In this document: positions 26,220 to 39,400 of the stretch, in pieces
Position numbering within the stretch: the stretch's first letter is position 1
Layout of the letters: the number at the start of each line of letters is the position of its first letter
NCBI GenBank assembly: GCA_013365365.1
Contig: JABVXU010000120.1
Location: 62,001-126,000 of the forward strand
DNA length: 64,000 nucleotides
Source of the DNA: Cruorifilaria tuberocauda
Lineage: Eukaryota; Nematoda; Chromadorea; Rhabditida; Onchocercidae
Direction of reading: 5' to 3'
Made by a program: the position numbers and the translations under genes
Notes under the pieces: generated by a model
Databases searched by the model: none
What the model was told of the DNA's origin: nothing
The model's input: only the letters and a program-made list of their open reading frames with translations

Positions 26220-26225
26220 TTTCAG
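26220..26225 (+). promoter_or_regulatory. Candidate spliced-leader acceptor
   Basis: TTTCAG ends 28 bases before the ATG at 26254 and has no partner exon upstream. Confidence 0.4.
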
Positions 26226-26253
26226 GACTTACTCTATCATTTCATATATTTAT

Positions 26254-28469
26254 ATGTTTCAAAAGTGGTCAGGTAGGGTTCAGGGACATTGGAAAAATAC
26301 AAGATTGACTAGAAATACTTGTGGCACAAATCAGGATGAAACAGATAGTAGTAAGGGTAACGATGATATTTATGACAATGCTGATGAACTCAAACGACGA
26401 TTACTGCCAACCCTGACAGCTACATATGAACAGGTAGGTAGGTATAGGTGATATGAATTTGAAGTTACTGATATCTTGACTGAGCAAAATTATTCTTTTC
26501 TTTGATTTAAAAACATTCATATGAGATAAAGTCTTAAATATTTCTCTTCATATCAGAAAGTTTATGTTTTCCTATAGGGAGGTCATGTAACGGTGTGGCG
26601 AATGCCAGCCGAAATATCGCAATCACGATTGGCTGGTCGTTATAAGCCATCTAATGCTTGCACAATAATTGCCGTTAAATTGATTGAATATATTTATCGG
26701 GAAGGTATTATACTACGGCCTAGTGAAATATTATATAGAAGCAAAGGAAATGGTATCAGATCGCATCCACGATTCCGAAAATGGCCATCGCGAATATTTG
26801 TAGAATTTGAAAAAGCACAAACAATTACGGTATAAATTCTTGCTATAATAATGTTAGCAATTGATGGAAATAATTGTGATTATAAATGATAGGAAGTTGT
26901 AATTAGTTTGTTCGCTTAATAGTAACCTTTCATTGATTTGAAGAAATGCCATATAAACAATTCTTCAAGAATTACGCATACAGCAAAGCAACTAATTAAA
27001 TAATGTTCTTTACAGCGCTGTTCAGCGCAACTACTAAATGCGTTCGTTAACGCCATCATTGAGGGCAATGAAATACACGAACAGCAGATGGCCAAACGAC
27101 GTCCCTTCTGTTCTTGTTATGATCGTCACGCGGAGACGTTCACCATTCCGCAGGTATCGATGACTACCATCAGAGTAAACATGACGGGCAGATAGATATT
27201 CACTTCCTTTCCTTCTAGCACTTTTCTGCATTTTATTTTTTTGATAAGTTCAGGAATAGTGACGAATTATATCGACGAAAAATAATTTATTAGTTTTTAT
27301 CCATAATATATGATTGAAATTACAAATAATAGAAATGAATTAATTTATTTGTGAAAATTTTGCAAAATAAGGCATTGGACGGATGTGGAAATGTTTTTCG
27401 AGAAATTGAATTCGTTACTGTACATGGAAAAATTATTGATAATTTGAAACCATTTTTGTTGACACCTATTAGAAGGTAAGGTTCTTCTTGCTTCCTGATC
27501 ACATGCATTTTTGAATCTTATTCTTTTCAGATTTTAAATCGCTAGATTTTGCGATTTATGAAGTTTACTAAATTGTGCCAAGCTTTATAAATTAATAAAC
27601 TAATTCTTCACTGAGATTCTAATCAGATTTATTTACTACTTCTATATCTTAACTGACTAAAAGAGAATGAACCTTTTTAAATATGAAGTATCTTCGGTCT
27701 ACTAAAGCCCTTTTTTATTTTCTCCGTAATTACGACGAAAGAAGATTCAGATCATTCAATATGTAACATTTAATATTGTTAAGAGTAGAATGAGCCAATG
27801 ACTTTGTTCTAGTGACTTTCTCAAGGATCATTTACAAATTTACATGATACTTATTGTATTTGAGCGATCCGTTTTACTGGTCTATGAGCGTGAGTGTAAT
27901 GCCATATTCTTGCTTGACACACATACACATTTGAAGACAAAAAATATCAAAACAGGTAAATGCACAAAAGAAACAAGTTTTGATATATTTGATTAAAACG
28001 GAAATTCTTTTTCTCAGTTCTTCTTTTAAGAGATTCATTTAAAGATAGATTTTTACTGTATCTGTTTCAAGTAATCTTTTTCAGGAGGCTTGATTGCCAT
28101 GTGCTCAGTGAATGATTTAGATTGTTTGATTAAATGGATGTGTAAAAATATTTTTCCAGAAACAGTTTATAAATTGAATTGTGATCAGGTAAATTACGAA
28201 GGGATTCAAATTCGACGTATTGCTGATTGAGTTTTCTTTGAGATAGTAATGCAGAATTACTCAAGTGATATTTTAATTCATTACTGTTTAATACGTTCAA
28301 TTTTGAAACTCATGAATGCTTGCAGTCCTTCGAAGTATCTGTATTAACCTTCACGGGTCAACTCCATCAAGGTGATCACCCGCTATTCATTCCATCGGTT
28401 GTGGATACATTACACGTCTTCCCGGGACACCGCATTGATCAAGCATTCCAATTGCAAATGCAAATGTGA
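26254..28469 (+). CDS. Unnamed protein, possible papain-like/OTU-like cysteine peptidase
   Basis: Seven exons give 354 residues with all phases intact: 26254-26433, 26578-26829, 27016-27153, 27372-27475, 27813-27955, 28085-28188 and 28326-28469. I do not recognise the gene. Residues 1-60 are polar. From about residue 80, YKPSNACTIIAVKLIEYI looks like the Cys-bearing first helix of papain-fold enzymes (Cys about 88). At about 240-264 a hydrophobic strand leads to FLLDTHTH (Asp 260, His 262, His 264), then KTGGLIAMCSVNDLDCLIKW. An LFDSH-then-Gly-Ala pattern followed by a short helix is typical of OTU-like and herpes M48-like deubiquitinases. This suggests a Cys-His hydrolase; without structural comparison it stays a hypothesis. 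No signal peptide is visible. Poly(A) signal AATAAA at 28480. As a gene it is well supported; the function is not. Confidence 0.8.
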
Positions 28470-30400
28470 TACTGATAAAAATAAATAAAAGAGATTTTCG
28501 AATAAATTCATTTTAATACAGCAACTGAAATGATTAACCAGAAGCACAAAAATAGAATATTTTATTAAGAACAATTGGAACTCATTGTTTGGTATTTTAC
28601 GACAGAGCAATTAGTGGTACAATTATCTATAAGTAATATCGTAATTCCATCAAAACTTAATGAAAGTTGCAGTGCTTCTCATTTCGGCAAAAGATTAAAT
28701 TTGATAAGGAAGTTGGAAATTCATACAGCTAAGGATAGCATATTTGGAAGAAATAATTAACAATTGAACTACGAGTTCACAGTCTGACTTCGTACGATTA
28801 TTTCTAAAAAATATAGTAAGCATATACTTCTGAAAATTTGTTTGCTAGTGCTTGAGTCCTCGAATTGGTGGATTGACTTCGATGGTGTTATGTGAAATAT
28901 TAGTTATATGAAATTATGTTACCGGGAAATTTATCATTTCATCACTGAACAATTAAGAGTCAGCATATCACTGCCTGATTTTTAGCCTCAGGTGATTAAA
29001 AATTGAAGCGAATCGTATTCGCTCTTAGGTTATTGTTTTAGTTTTAGAAAGATAAATGCTCTTGAAAAAGAATATTGAGATTCATTAATACGAAAGAAGT
29101 GAAATCCATCATAGATTACTAAGACAAGCTCAAAACTTACCATATCACAAAGTAGATTAAATTCATCTAGCTTTTGTAAGAATATCATATACTGTAACGA
29201 TGACACAGAAGAAAAAAAATTATATATTTGCAGTCTCGAAACATTATACGTACAATGAGTGTAGTTTCCAGATGGATAAATATCATCACAATTGATCATT
29301 TGATGCAGGTCGAGTATTACTATTTATTCTCTTTTCCTACTAACTATTGTAGCTAAGAAACAATGATCATACATTCGCATTTGAAATTTCGCATTTAGTT
29401 GATCAAACATGGATAAATCGTGTAATTCCTCAAAAGATTTCATAGTTGGCGTAGGCTATTAATCCATGTTTTAAAATTTGTCACAAAAAAATGTAAATCC
29501 TGTACCTGATATTTGTGTTGATAGAAATATGTGCTGATAGAGTAATATTTGATAAGAGAAAATGATTAACACTCAGTGCATTTGAAAAATACAAATAGTA
29601 TGTGTTTTTAAAATGAACTATCTCGAAATCAATATTCATTCATGTTACTGTTTGCGATTCTGAGCGGTTTATTTAGAGTTATCAGTTTAAGAGAAATGCA
29701 GCAAACGCGGATTATCGATGAGAAAAACGAGGATGAAGCGAAGATGTTGAAGGAAAAAGAAGTCAATAATTCATTATTTGATAATTGTATTAGTTCACTG
29801 TTCAAGTTCTCTTCATTACTTTTCCCCTCATTCTACAATTCTTCCTACAAATTATTGCTATAACAGTGAAAAATTATAAGTTCTGTAAAATGACTTCAAT
29901 AAATTAAAAAAACTTGTATCCTCTCACGCAGACGGACTTAGTTCTTTCTAACTCAATACTTTAAAGAAATAACATTGTAAAAGAAACTATATTTGCTTCA
30001 TTCTTATTCTATTTACTTTCATTCAAAAATAAGTTGCACTGTTACAATTAGTAATGTAAATTGTCCATCTACAGCAGCTTGGTACTTTTTACGAATACAT
30101 AGAAAATTCTGTATGGATAAAAGTCCGATATGTCTCCTCAATCGGACTTTAGAAATTTCAGATTTCCTTTCTATCTCATTTTTTAATTTGCTTTACGATC
30201 GAGTGTTTTCAAAAAAATAAGTGTTTTTCTTTAAATATAACAGAAAATTCCGATCTTTCTTTATTCTTTTCAACTAATAATGCAAAATTTTGTTGACATT
30301 TGCATATTCATGCGCTTCATACCTAAAAAAATCAATACAGGCAGTCCTATTTGTCAGATAATTATCGAAATTGTCCAAAATATTATTTTTAGTTTTATAG
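28470..30400. other. Spacer upstream of PSME4, with a candidate first exon
   Basis: About 1.9 kb. It holds the poly(A) signal of the previous gene, the PSME4 promoter, and at 29696-29761 an ATG-led 22-codon charged stretch that would join the first recognised PSME4 exon in phase 0, but its donor (GTCAAT) is poor. A minus-strand frame at 29030-29299 was judged to be chance. Confidence 0.45.
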
Positions 30401-33400
30401 GCTGAAAAGAGCGGTTACTTATATACAAGTGCAAAAGGTTATTTACGTGATAAACAGAAATTTCAACGAACGCGGCGAGAATATTCCTATTTGCCATACT
30501 ACGAAAATATTAATCGCAATGCTTCCCTTTGGTTAGAGCAGATAAAAGCAGGCTTGGCTTCTTCCACCTTATCATACACTGCCGATTCAGGACTTTCTTT
30601 TTGGATGAGTCAACTTAACCAGTTTGTTTTTCATCCATTTAATCCCTTGTCTGGACACAACTAATTAATACATTCCATAAAAAAGTTCAAGTTATTTCAG
30701 ATATTTAAATCTTTTCTATCATCGTTTCTCTAAAGCCGATCATATAAAATTAATCAAATTTATTTATAATGTTATATTGGAGCCAGATTATGACCGAAGA
30801 CTTATTCATAAAGCTTGCTTATTGATCAAAACGCTGATTAAGTTAGTTTTGTACATTTTGTAGAAAATCTTCTCCTTAAATCCATATATTTATTTATCAG
30901 CCTAATAATAAATAATGCGATAATTCTTAAAACTTGGTTTAAAGATTTCCACTACTATAATTGAACTTACAAAGGAGTCATTCTGCAAGTAACTAATGCT
31001 TATATGAATTACTGTCTAAATTATTCTTTTGAAATCCTTACTATTTGTATTTATCATTTTAGTGACGAGATAATCAAACGCAATGATCTAACCTTACCTT
31101 GGAGACCAATTTATGATTTGTACATAGATGTGACTTACCAACGAAACAGTAAAAATTTAGAAAAATCAAATATTCGTTCAGCAGTTCTAGCTGTCAAAGA
31201 ATTATTTCCACTATCAGCAACAAAAGAAATTCTCGATGAGGTTTGCTTTTGAAAGTATCAATCGAAATAAAGTTAAAATAATGATCAGTTATAGTTAAGC
31301 GTTTTAGATACGTCCATTTATTGATGTATGGAACGACTATGCTATGGCTAAATTTGTGAGTTTATTCTCGGCTTTTGTGCCACTTCAAATGTCCAATGAG
31401 GAACATGATCGTTACGGTGCTGGGCTATGGTACGATGAAATGTGGTATTTTTATAATTTTATCGAGATGAACAGTTCTTGGGAAACTCGTATCCAACATA
31501 TATTCTCCGCGTATGCTTTCCTTTTCTCATTTTTCTTTTTTCTGTATAATTATAAAAGTTTCAATATCAAGAAACTAAAAATTTGGTATAAAGTTGAAAG
31601 ACATAAGCTCTATCTTTTGACCTTCAACCTATAGTTTAGAAAGTAATTAAAGTTTCATTTTCTAGTCTTCATCTTTATCTTTTAGAAGACGGTTATGTTT
31701 TTATTTCTGATTAAGAGATTAGTAGTCGTGGAATTCACTTCAAGAATTTACTGTCATCCAGGCCTTGAAAGCCTAATCAATAAGGCGATTATTTTAATTT
31801 GAGGAACCTTTCAGTTTCTTTTGGTCGTGAATGGTAATTAACAAGAGCATATTTGTAAATTTTCTATAGAAATTTAGGCCTTCTACCTTCAACTAGAAAT
31901 TTGATAGGAGTACATAATACTGTCAACATTGATAAAGAACAAAGCTAACTTCTTATAAAAATCCGATGTAAAAATATGGATTGTAGAGTAAATTTAAACC
32001 TTGCTACTCCAAACTTTTCATGCTCCATATTTGCCTTGTTAATAGCACTATCGTTTTGTGCGTGCATTTGAAATAATGTTCCTTGTCTCTTATCAACATA
32101 AAGGGAATTGATGTTTAAATCGAGGAAAAGGTTAATGTCTCAAGTTGTTCTGATACTTTGAAATGATAAATCTTCGATAACCGACTTCCAAATAATTCAT
32201 AAGATTTTTTGTTTGCTATGTCGAATATATCGTTCTTGTGCAACTAAAACTAGGAACTCTTATCAAGCGTATTTTTGGACATAATTTCTTCATCACTTTA
32301 ATTTGTCTGAACGCTTCAATTTTAAAATCAACAGTCGACACACTAGCTGACGATGGAGCGAAAACAGACTCTGAAGATTCAAGCGCTTAGAGTTCTGATT
32401 GGATTATATGGAAATTGGGTGAAGTGAAAAAAGATGGGGTCAAGTCATCATGAAAAATAAATATCCAATCGATAACATCGCTCAGATCTGAATATCCGAT
32501 ATATTCAACAATTTCCAGGCTAAGTGAATACTGTCCAGGATATATCGATTGGTCATCCAAACATACAATCATTTTTTCAAAACTTTTACGGACATTGAAT
32601 TTAAGTGTACGATACAATAAAGTAGCAGTTGGAGATGGAACAGGAATGGGCTCTGAAAGTTCAGGCGCAGAGTGGATCGTATGGATGTTAGGTGGAGTAA
32701 ATGAAAGGTTGTTTTTAATTTTGTAAGAAAATGGCAGATTAAAAGTTAGCAATCAATTTTGAAAGATAAATCCTAATCTCTTTTTTCCGTTTAAGTCTCC
32801 AATTTTTCACTTGTTTTCTTTTTGATTGCTGGTATTTCCGATCATCGATACTGTTCGGTATTTCAGTGCTCATCGATGTTTCGAGCGATTGATCAAATGC
32901 GTTGAATCTTTCTTACATCCATTGCACGAAGGTGGTCATACGCCAACTTTACAGTCATTTTTAGATGCCCTTGTTAACGAAATGGTACGACGTATCCGCA
33001 TTGAACGAGTACGTAAAAAAACCAAAAATAAGGCAGGTATTCTATTATTCTGTACTGAAAGGCTGATGATTTCCGACTGCAAATGCTTCGTTTAATTCTG
33101 TGATTGATTGTCTTGAAACTTTCATCTAAACTATCTTTAGGTACCATTGAAAATGCGTTTTTCCGATGAACAGATTGAATGGTTTGTTAACACATTACTT
33201 CCGTCCGTGCTTTATTCAGTGTTTTCAACGACGGAAACGTCGGCATCCAATATTATGCGAAATTTAGCATTCCTCGCACCGCAGCTTGTCCTACCAAGAT
33301 GTCTCGACTTGTAAGCTTGCATACTGATTCACTATTTTGATTAGAAATCATTGGAGGACGAAGAACAATCACCATGAAATTTTTGTATTACAATGCGAGA

Positions 33401-36400
33401 AATTTGAAAAGGGAATTTTTTCAAAGTTCCTTTGACAATCTAAATCTAAAATAATTACACCATCTTCTTGGAAATGACGAAAAAAGCGCTTTACTCATTT
33501 TGCAGAATTTATCCGTCGCTGTCAACAATCACGGAACCGCATCGTTTGAAACAGTCATTGGAATGTATCGTTGAAATCTGCGTACCATTGGTCCGTGATA
33601 ATGGTACTTATAATTACCGAACATATAATATTTGCAAACAGAATTGGATTAATAATATAAGTAAGATTACGGAGGTAATTATTGATTTCTTGTGATTGAT
33701 ATCGAACTATAAACCAGTTTTTCTAATAAATTTAAATCTTTTATCTTTCTTTATTTCTTTCTACATTTAATAATTTTATAGTTAGGTTTATAGAAACGAT
33801 AATATTTCTGCTACGATAGCTTCACTATTGCTTATTACAGAGATAAGGATAACTTATATCATGTTACTGTCTTCTTGTTATGGTCTTTTAATTCTCACTC
33901 ACATTTCGAACAAATTAATATTTTTAAAAAGCAAAAATAAATCACCTCATTATTCTTCCATCGATACTCCATTGTTTCATTGAGATAAAGAGATAGAAGA
34001 TAATTCAATCCATTTCAATTTTTTACATACAAATGTTTTGTTTATCAGGATAAGGAGTATAAATCATCATCACTGCCGATTATGAATGAATCGGAAGTTT
34101 GTTGCGATAAGGATCGAGTGCCACTGCGCGAACATGCAATTTTTCTGCTTGAGGCACTGACTGGAGCTATCGATATCAATGATTTTCAAAAACTTTCCCT
34201 TTCTTTGCAGGCAAATTTTGTAATTATAATTTTCTTCAATGTGAATGAGCATTCATGTTTGTGGCGTAAAAAACCTTTGTTTAGTTTTAAATTAAGAATT
34301 ATATTTCAAATAAAGAATCTGTTATTTTTTTAATTATCAAAACTAACACTTCTAGGCTAAAGAGCTTTGATTAATTCGAGAAAGCGATAGAATAAAACTT
34401 AAATTGTTTTCGCATTATAATTCGTAAATTTTGATTCTGATTTAGTTAGAAAATACTACATTTGAAAATAAGAAAATAATAGTAATGATATACTGGATTT
34501 TATCAGTAAATAGAGTACTATCAATAGGACTAAAAAGTCAATAAGTATTCGGTAATAGTATTCGATAGGTTCAGGCTAATAAAGCATCTATTTATGACTA
34601 TGGATAAGAAAAGCGATGCTTATGGAAGTAATTAAATGCCATATTATTATCTAGTTTTTGTATTTCTTCCGATTTTGCATTTTCAATCTTCATTCTGATT
34701 TTTTATTCCGTAAAATACAAATTTAGACGCTGGAAACTTTTTTTCAACTAATTCCAATTGTGAATTGCTCCGCTGCTCTTGAAATGGAACAGTACGCAGA
34801 TTTAACTGAGGAGGAAAAACGTCTTTGTGAATTAACAGCACGGTTTCCAAATATCGTGCAGGATTTTGTGAATAAGTAACTGCTTACGTGTCTTCTGAAT
34901 TTTCTTCTAAAATTAAAAAAAAAGCAAGCATCATTGCTTAAATCTAAGTAAATTTAGTTCATCATTAATTAGTTTGAGTCTGTGCAATCTTTTAAATTAA
35001 AATGAATTCTATTGCTAGTGAAATTATTTTCTGACGTTATAAATTATGGGAAACATAATTCATGTGTATTATTTTAGGTTTGCAGTAAGCATATAATAAT
35101 TTTATTTATTATTATATTTTTAGTATTGTAAAGTGAAATTTGGATATTACTTGATTACGTTATAATCATCATAAGAGACAGATTTAGAGCACTTTTTAGT
35201 TTTCGCAGTTGCATTTCTACGTTTTTATTTTTTATTTACGCTTCTAGCAGATTTATTAAGAGAGTGAAAATCTCATTTTACATTGTCTGTAATTAGTACA
35301 ACTCTCGTTTTCATTAACGTTAACAGATATCACTTTATAATAGCGAAATTCTTATGAATATCATTTATCTAGCACTAATTACTGCCGTATTTTTAAGTGA
35401 TGGTGTCATTTAATGTTTATTTTAGAGTCTTCAAAGTGATAACACAACTGTCAAGCTCTGCACCAAGCGATGGCATATCATATTTGGATTCGATATGTGA
35501 TAATTCAGAGACACTAATGATTGGGAGTGAAGAAATTGTGATAAGTACGAGTATTCAAAGCGCTTTTCATGCGCTGTTCTCCAACTGTTCATCCAATTTT
35601 ATTGAGGTATGCTACAGATATTAAAATTAACTGGCTAATTTTTAAATTACGAATGTATAACGCAATAAGATCTATTCCTCAGCAATAATTTGAAATAAAA
35701 CGAAGCGTATCTTTACTGCAATTTGACGGATAGTTTAAAATTTCATAATCGAGGGAATAAATTACCGATAATCAGTTTTTGTGCTTGCTCAACATCCATT
35801 TCACTTTTTTCTTTGTTTCATCCGAAGTTCATTCTTGAGGTTAAATTTCGAATTCATGATTTCTTATTCAATATTTAGCTCGTCAATTGATTGTAAATTT
35901 ATGTTTGAACTTTTACCAATCTACTTCGTCATCACTTGTCCTTTCCTACCGTTTCTTTATCTTTAGAAAAAGAATTGCTATGGTTTTTAATGAATTAAGG
36001 AAATGTGCGCCTTTTAAATCACGTGAAATGATTTAAAATTTCTTCCAACTTTACACCCAATCATCAAATCTATTTTTCAGCTAATTGGTGATCAAACCTA
36101 TAAATTTATCTCTACATCTGAATTCGAAAATGTGATCGCAGCTGACGCTGCATTCTCACTTATGCAGGAATCCATTTACGTGAGTATTATAGTTCAAACG
36201 TATTTCTTCTTCAATCTTAAAAATGTGAAATAAGTGCTAGCAAATAGAATGTGTCAATTTGTTCCTCGTTATTCAGCATAATTTTTTGAGTTTTTGCTGC
36301 ATATAAGATGAATCAATTTCTTTTACACTCAGGCTAATCCTGCCCGCTATTTTCCGATGTATATTGAATTCTTATTGGAGAAGCAAAAACAGTACATCAC

Positions 36401-39400
36401 AGGTGAATGATTTAACTCTCTTATACATCGGTTAAAAATTTTATAAATATTTCAGTTCATTATCGAATATAATTAAATTCGAAAGTTTCGTGAATGAATG
36501 TTCATTTTACAAAATATTTGCATGTAAAATATTGATAACTATGAGTGGGACTCTTGAGAATAAAGAAATTAATATCTGATATTTGAGAAGAAAAGAAAAT
36601 ATTGAAAGAATTAGATGCAACAACGATGTGGTTTGCATATTTGTCAGAGATGATCTTTTCCGTTCCTAGTGATCTGTTATTGAAATACCAGGAGGAATGT
36701 ATTCAAATGCACAAACGTACTATTTCAATGATTTGCTATAATGCATACCAGGTAGCACTTTTATTTCCTTTTAAGAAGATCCCTAATAAGGATCTTTTTA
36801 CTGCAAACTTCTATAAAATTTACCCCATAAATTATCTGCTAATTTTTTGAATTTTATTCATAGGGAGCATGTTGGTCACTTAAAAATCTTTTAACACAAT
36901 TGATGGAAGTTTATCCGATATCGGAAGAAGATCGACAACACAATTTGGATGTGCCATTGCATTTATCATTGCCTATTAAGGTATACTTTCAATCTGTTTA
37001 AGAAATTCTTTGAGGAAATCATAGCGATAAAAGGAAATTATATAATTTTTTTGCATTGATTTCATGCAACAGAGGGAAAATGATAATAATAAATGAAAAC
37101 TAATAATATTCACAGTGTTTTTTGCCGATGAATGTTAATTTTGAGAACATACTTTTGAAAATGAGAAAATTTTATAGTTGATAAGTGATAACAAATAAAT
37201 TAATGACTGAAATGTTAGAGTAAATTTAAACTGACGTTTAGAAATGGGGTGTTAAGTGTCTCAAAGATGTTGTAACAATAAAATGGCACATTCCAACAAA
37301 TGTTGAAGTGGATTTTGCGGAAAAATTATTAAATGAATTTGCTTTTTCTGAAATTCAATTACTTGAAACGCCGCAAAATATGGATAAGTTTGTTGCTTTA
37401 CATTGTCTCATATCTCTCAATATTGCATAATGTTTAGTGAAGTTTCCGATCTCGCGTGAGATTAAGATAATTTATTGCTCAAGCAAAAATCTGCTTGTCA
37501 AAAAAGCCGAAACTGAAGACATTAAAATTATAAGCAGGCTTGCAATCAAACGTTCGTTATTCGTCGTCGACAGCCTGCTATCCTGTGTTGGCAATCGTCT
37601 TCCGATTTTCAACACCAAAGAAATTAAATTAAGCGAAACAGCTGTTGATATGGATCCCATACATATCACTTCCGTATCGCCACGCATGAAAAGTCCATTT
37701 TTCTTTTTCTTCTTTAAAATCATTCATTATTTGGCTGAGAACGAAAGTGTAGTCAGTGCATTTTACATGACATTTCTAATTTTTCAAATATTTTCACAGC
37801 TAAAATAAATCTGTAACAATTGTCGGAGAGAAAAATGGAAATCCGAACTGTTTTCCTCAAATAATTTAAAAATTTTTACACAATTCAGAGAAATGCAGTG
37901 ATTTTTCAAATATAAAATATTTTAATCAGTCTAAGTTAAATGATAATATAATTAATTGGTAATTAATAAATTTGATAATTTTCAGTGTTTTCTTTCAATG
38001 GTGAGAATATTCGAGAACGAGTACGCATTACAATACATAATTTAATGGAATTTTTATTGAACCAACAGGATGATCAGTCGAAAAATCTTCTGCTTATTTC
38101 GTCGGTCCTACAAACGTTATGTTTTGAGGGAGTAAGTATTTTGGCATTTCAGCCAATTTCACATCATTTGTGAATAATTTACAATGCTTCTTCTCAATGA
38201 CTATCACATTTCTTACTGAGAAATTTTCAATACTTGAAAGTTTTTTTAAATGAACTAACAGACATACAGACATATTTAGTCGGTGCCGAGTTTTCGAGCA
38301 CTCAGGAAGAATATACGAATAAATTACGGTGATCCGATACAGGGACGTCGCGCTGAACTATATGACAGTTTTGAACGACGGATTTTCTCGTATCAAAAAG
38401 TTTGATATTCATTAGCATAATGAATTAATTGAGTAAAACGCATGTCGCTTAAACTTTTGTGGGTTAAAAATTTCGTTTCAAATTGAATAAAATAAGTGAA
38501 TTCAGGATCTATGTATCAGAAACTCCAAATTCACCGAATCACATCTGGAAATCATGAAGGATCTCGTAAAACTTGGAACAAATTTTTTCACCGATGTGAG
38601 ATTTGACATTGTATTATAATTGTGAGAAAGTGCTTCCATTGACATTACTTCGCATGAAATTTCGTTCGTTTAAAGGTCCGTATCGCTTCCCAATCAACTC
38701 TGAACAAACTGACGACCAAATTTCCAAATTCGAAACGTTTATTAGTGGACGATGTATTGGAGCACTTAGATCAAAAGCGTAATATCAGTCATGAGGAAAT
38801 GAAGGTGATTTAGGAAAACCTGATTTTTCGATTGAAATGAAGAATATTAGTTTTAATATCAAAGAATAATTGCGACTGCTCGAGAATGTATCTCGAGCTT
38901 CTTTTAATTGCAAAATTTGATTAATGTATTGAATTCGTTGTTACTTGTCCAAGTTCTGATTATTAAACGTTCCAAATTATCGATTCTTTGAAAAGATATA
39001 AATAAATTTTCTAGGGAGCACTGTATATTTTGAACAAATGTGGATTTTTGGTTTCAAACACGATTTCCACTCGTTGCAAATGTTGGCTAGCAGTTGCAAA
39101 AATTAAAGTGTCCGAGAAACCGTCTATTATTGCATTGGTACAGCATTCTATTGATTCCGTTTCTGTAAAGCACTGGTCACTTCATAGAAACATTGTAAGT
39201 TTTTCAATGGACAGATTGTAATTTACAACTCTGTTTAATTTTGTTTTTTATTAAAAAAGGCAAAAAACAATAAGGAAGTTGTGTTAAATCTATTTATTTA
39301 ATTTTAATACACAACTGGATTTAACAAGATTCACTAATACAAACTATTTCAACAAATTAGCTCGAATAATGACAGTGAAATATAGCAGCGATAGTAAAAC

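Noticed and set aside
29030..29299. 89-codon minus-strand frame with a few Cys
   Set aside because: No splice partners, no family pattern and A+T-rich chance composition.
32387..32752. 121-codon minus-strand reading frame
   Set aside because: It is the antisense shadow of real PSME4 exon 5 and of its decayed copy, whose plus-strand translation matches the PA200 family.
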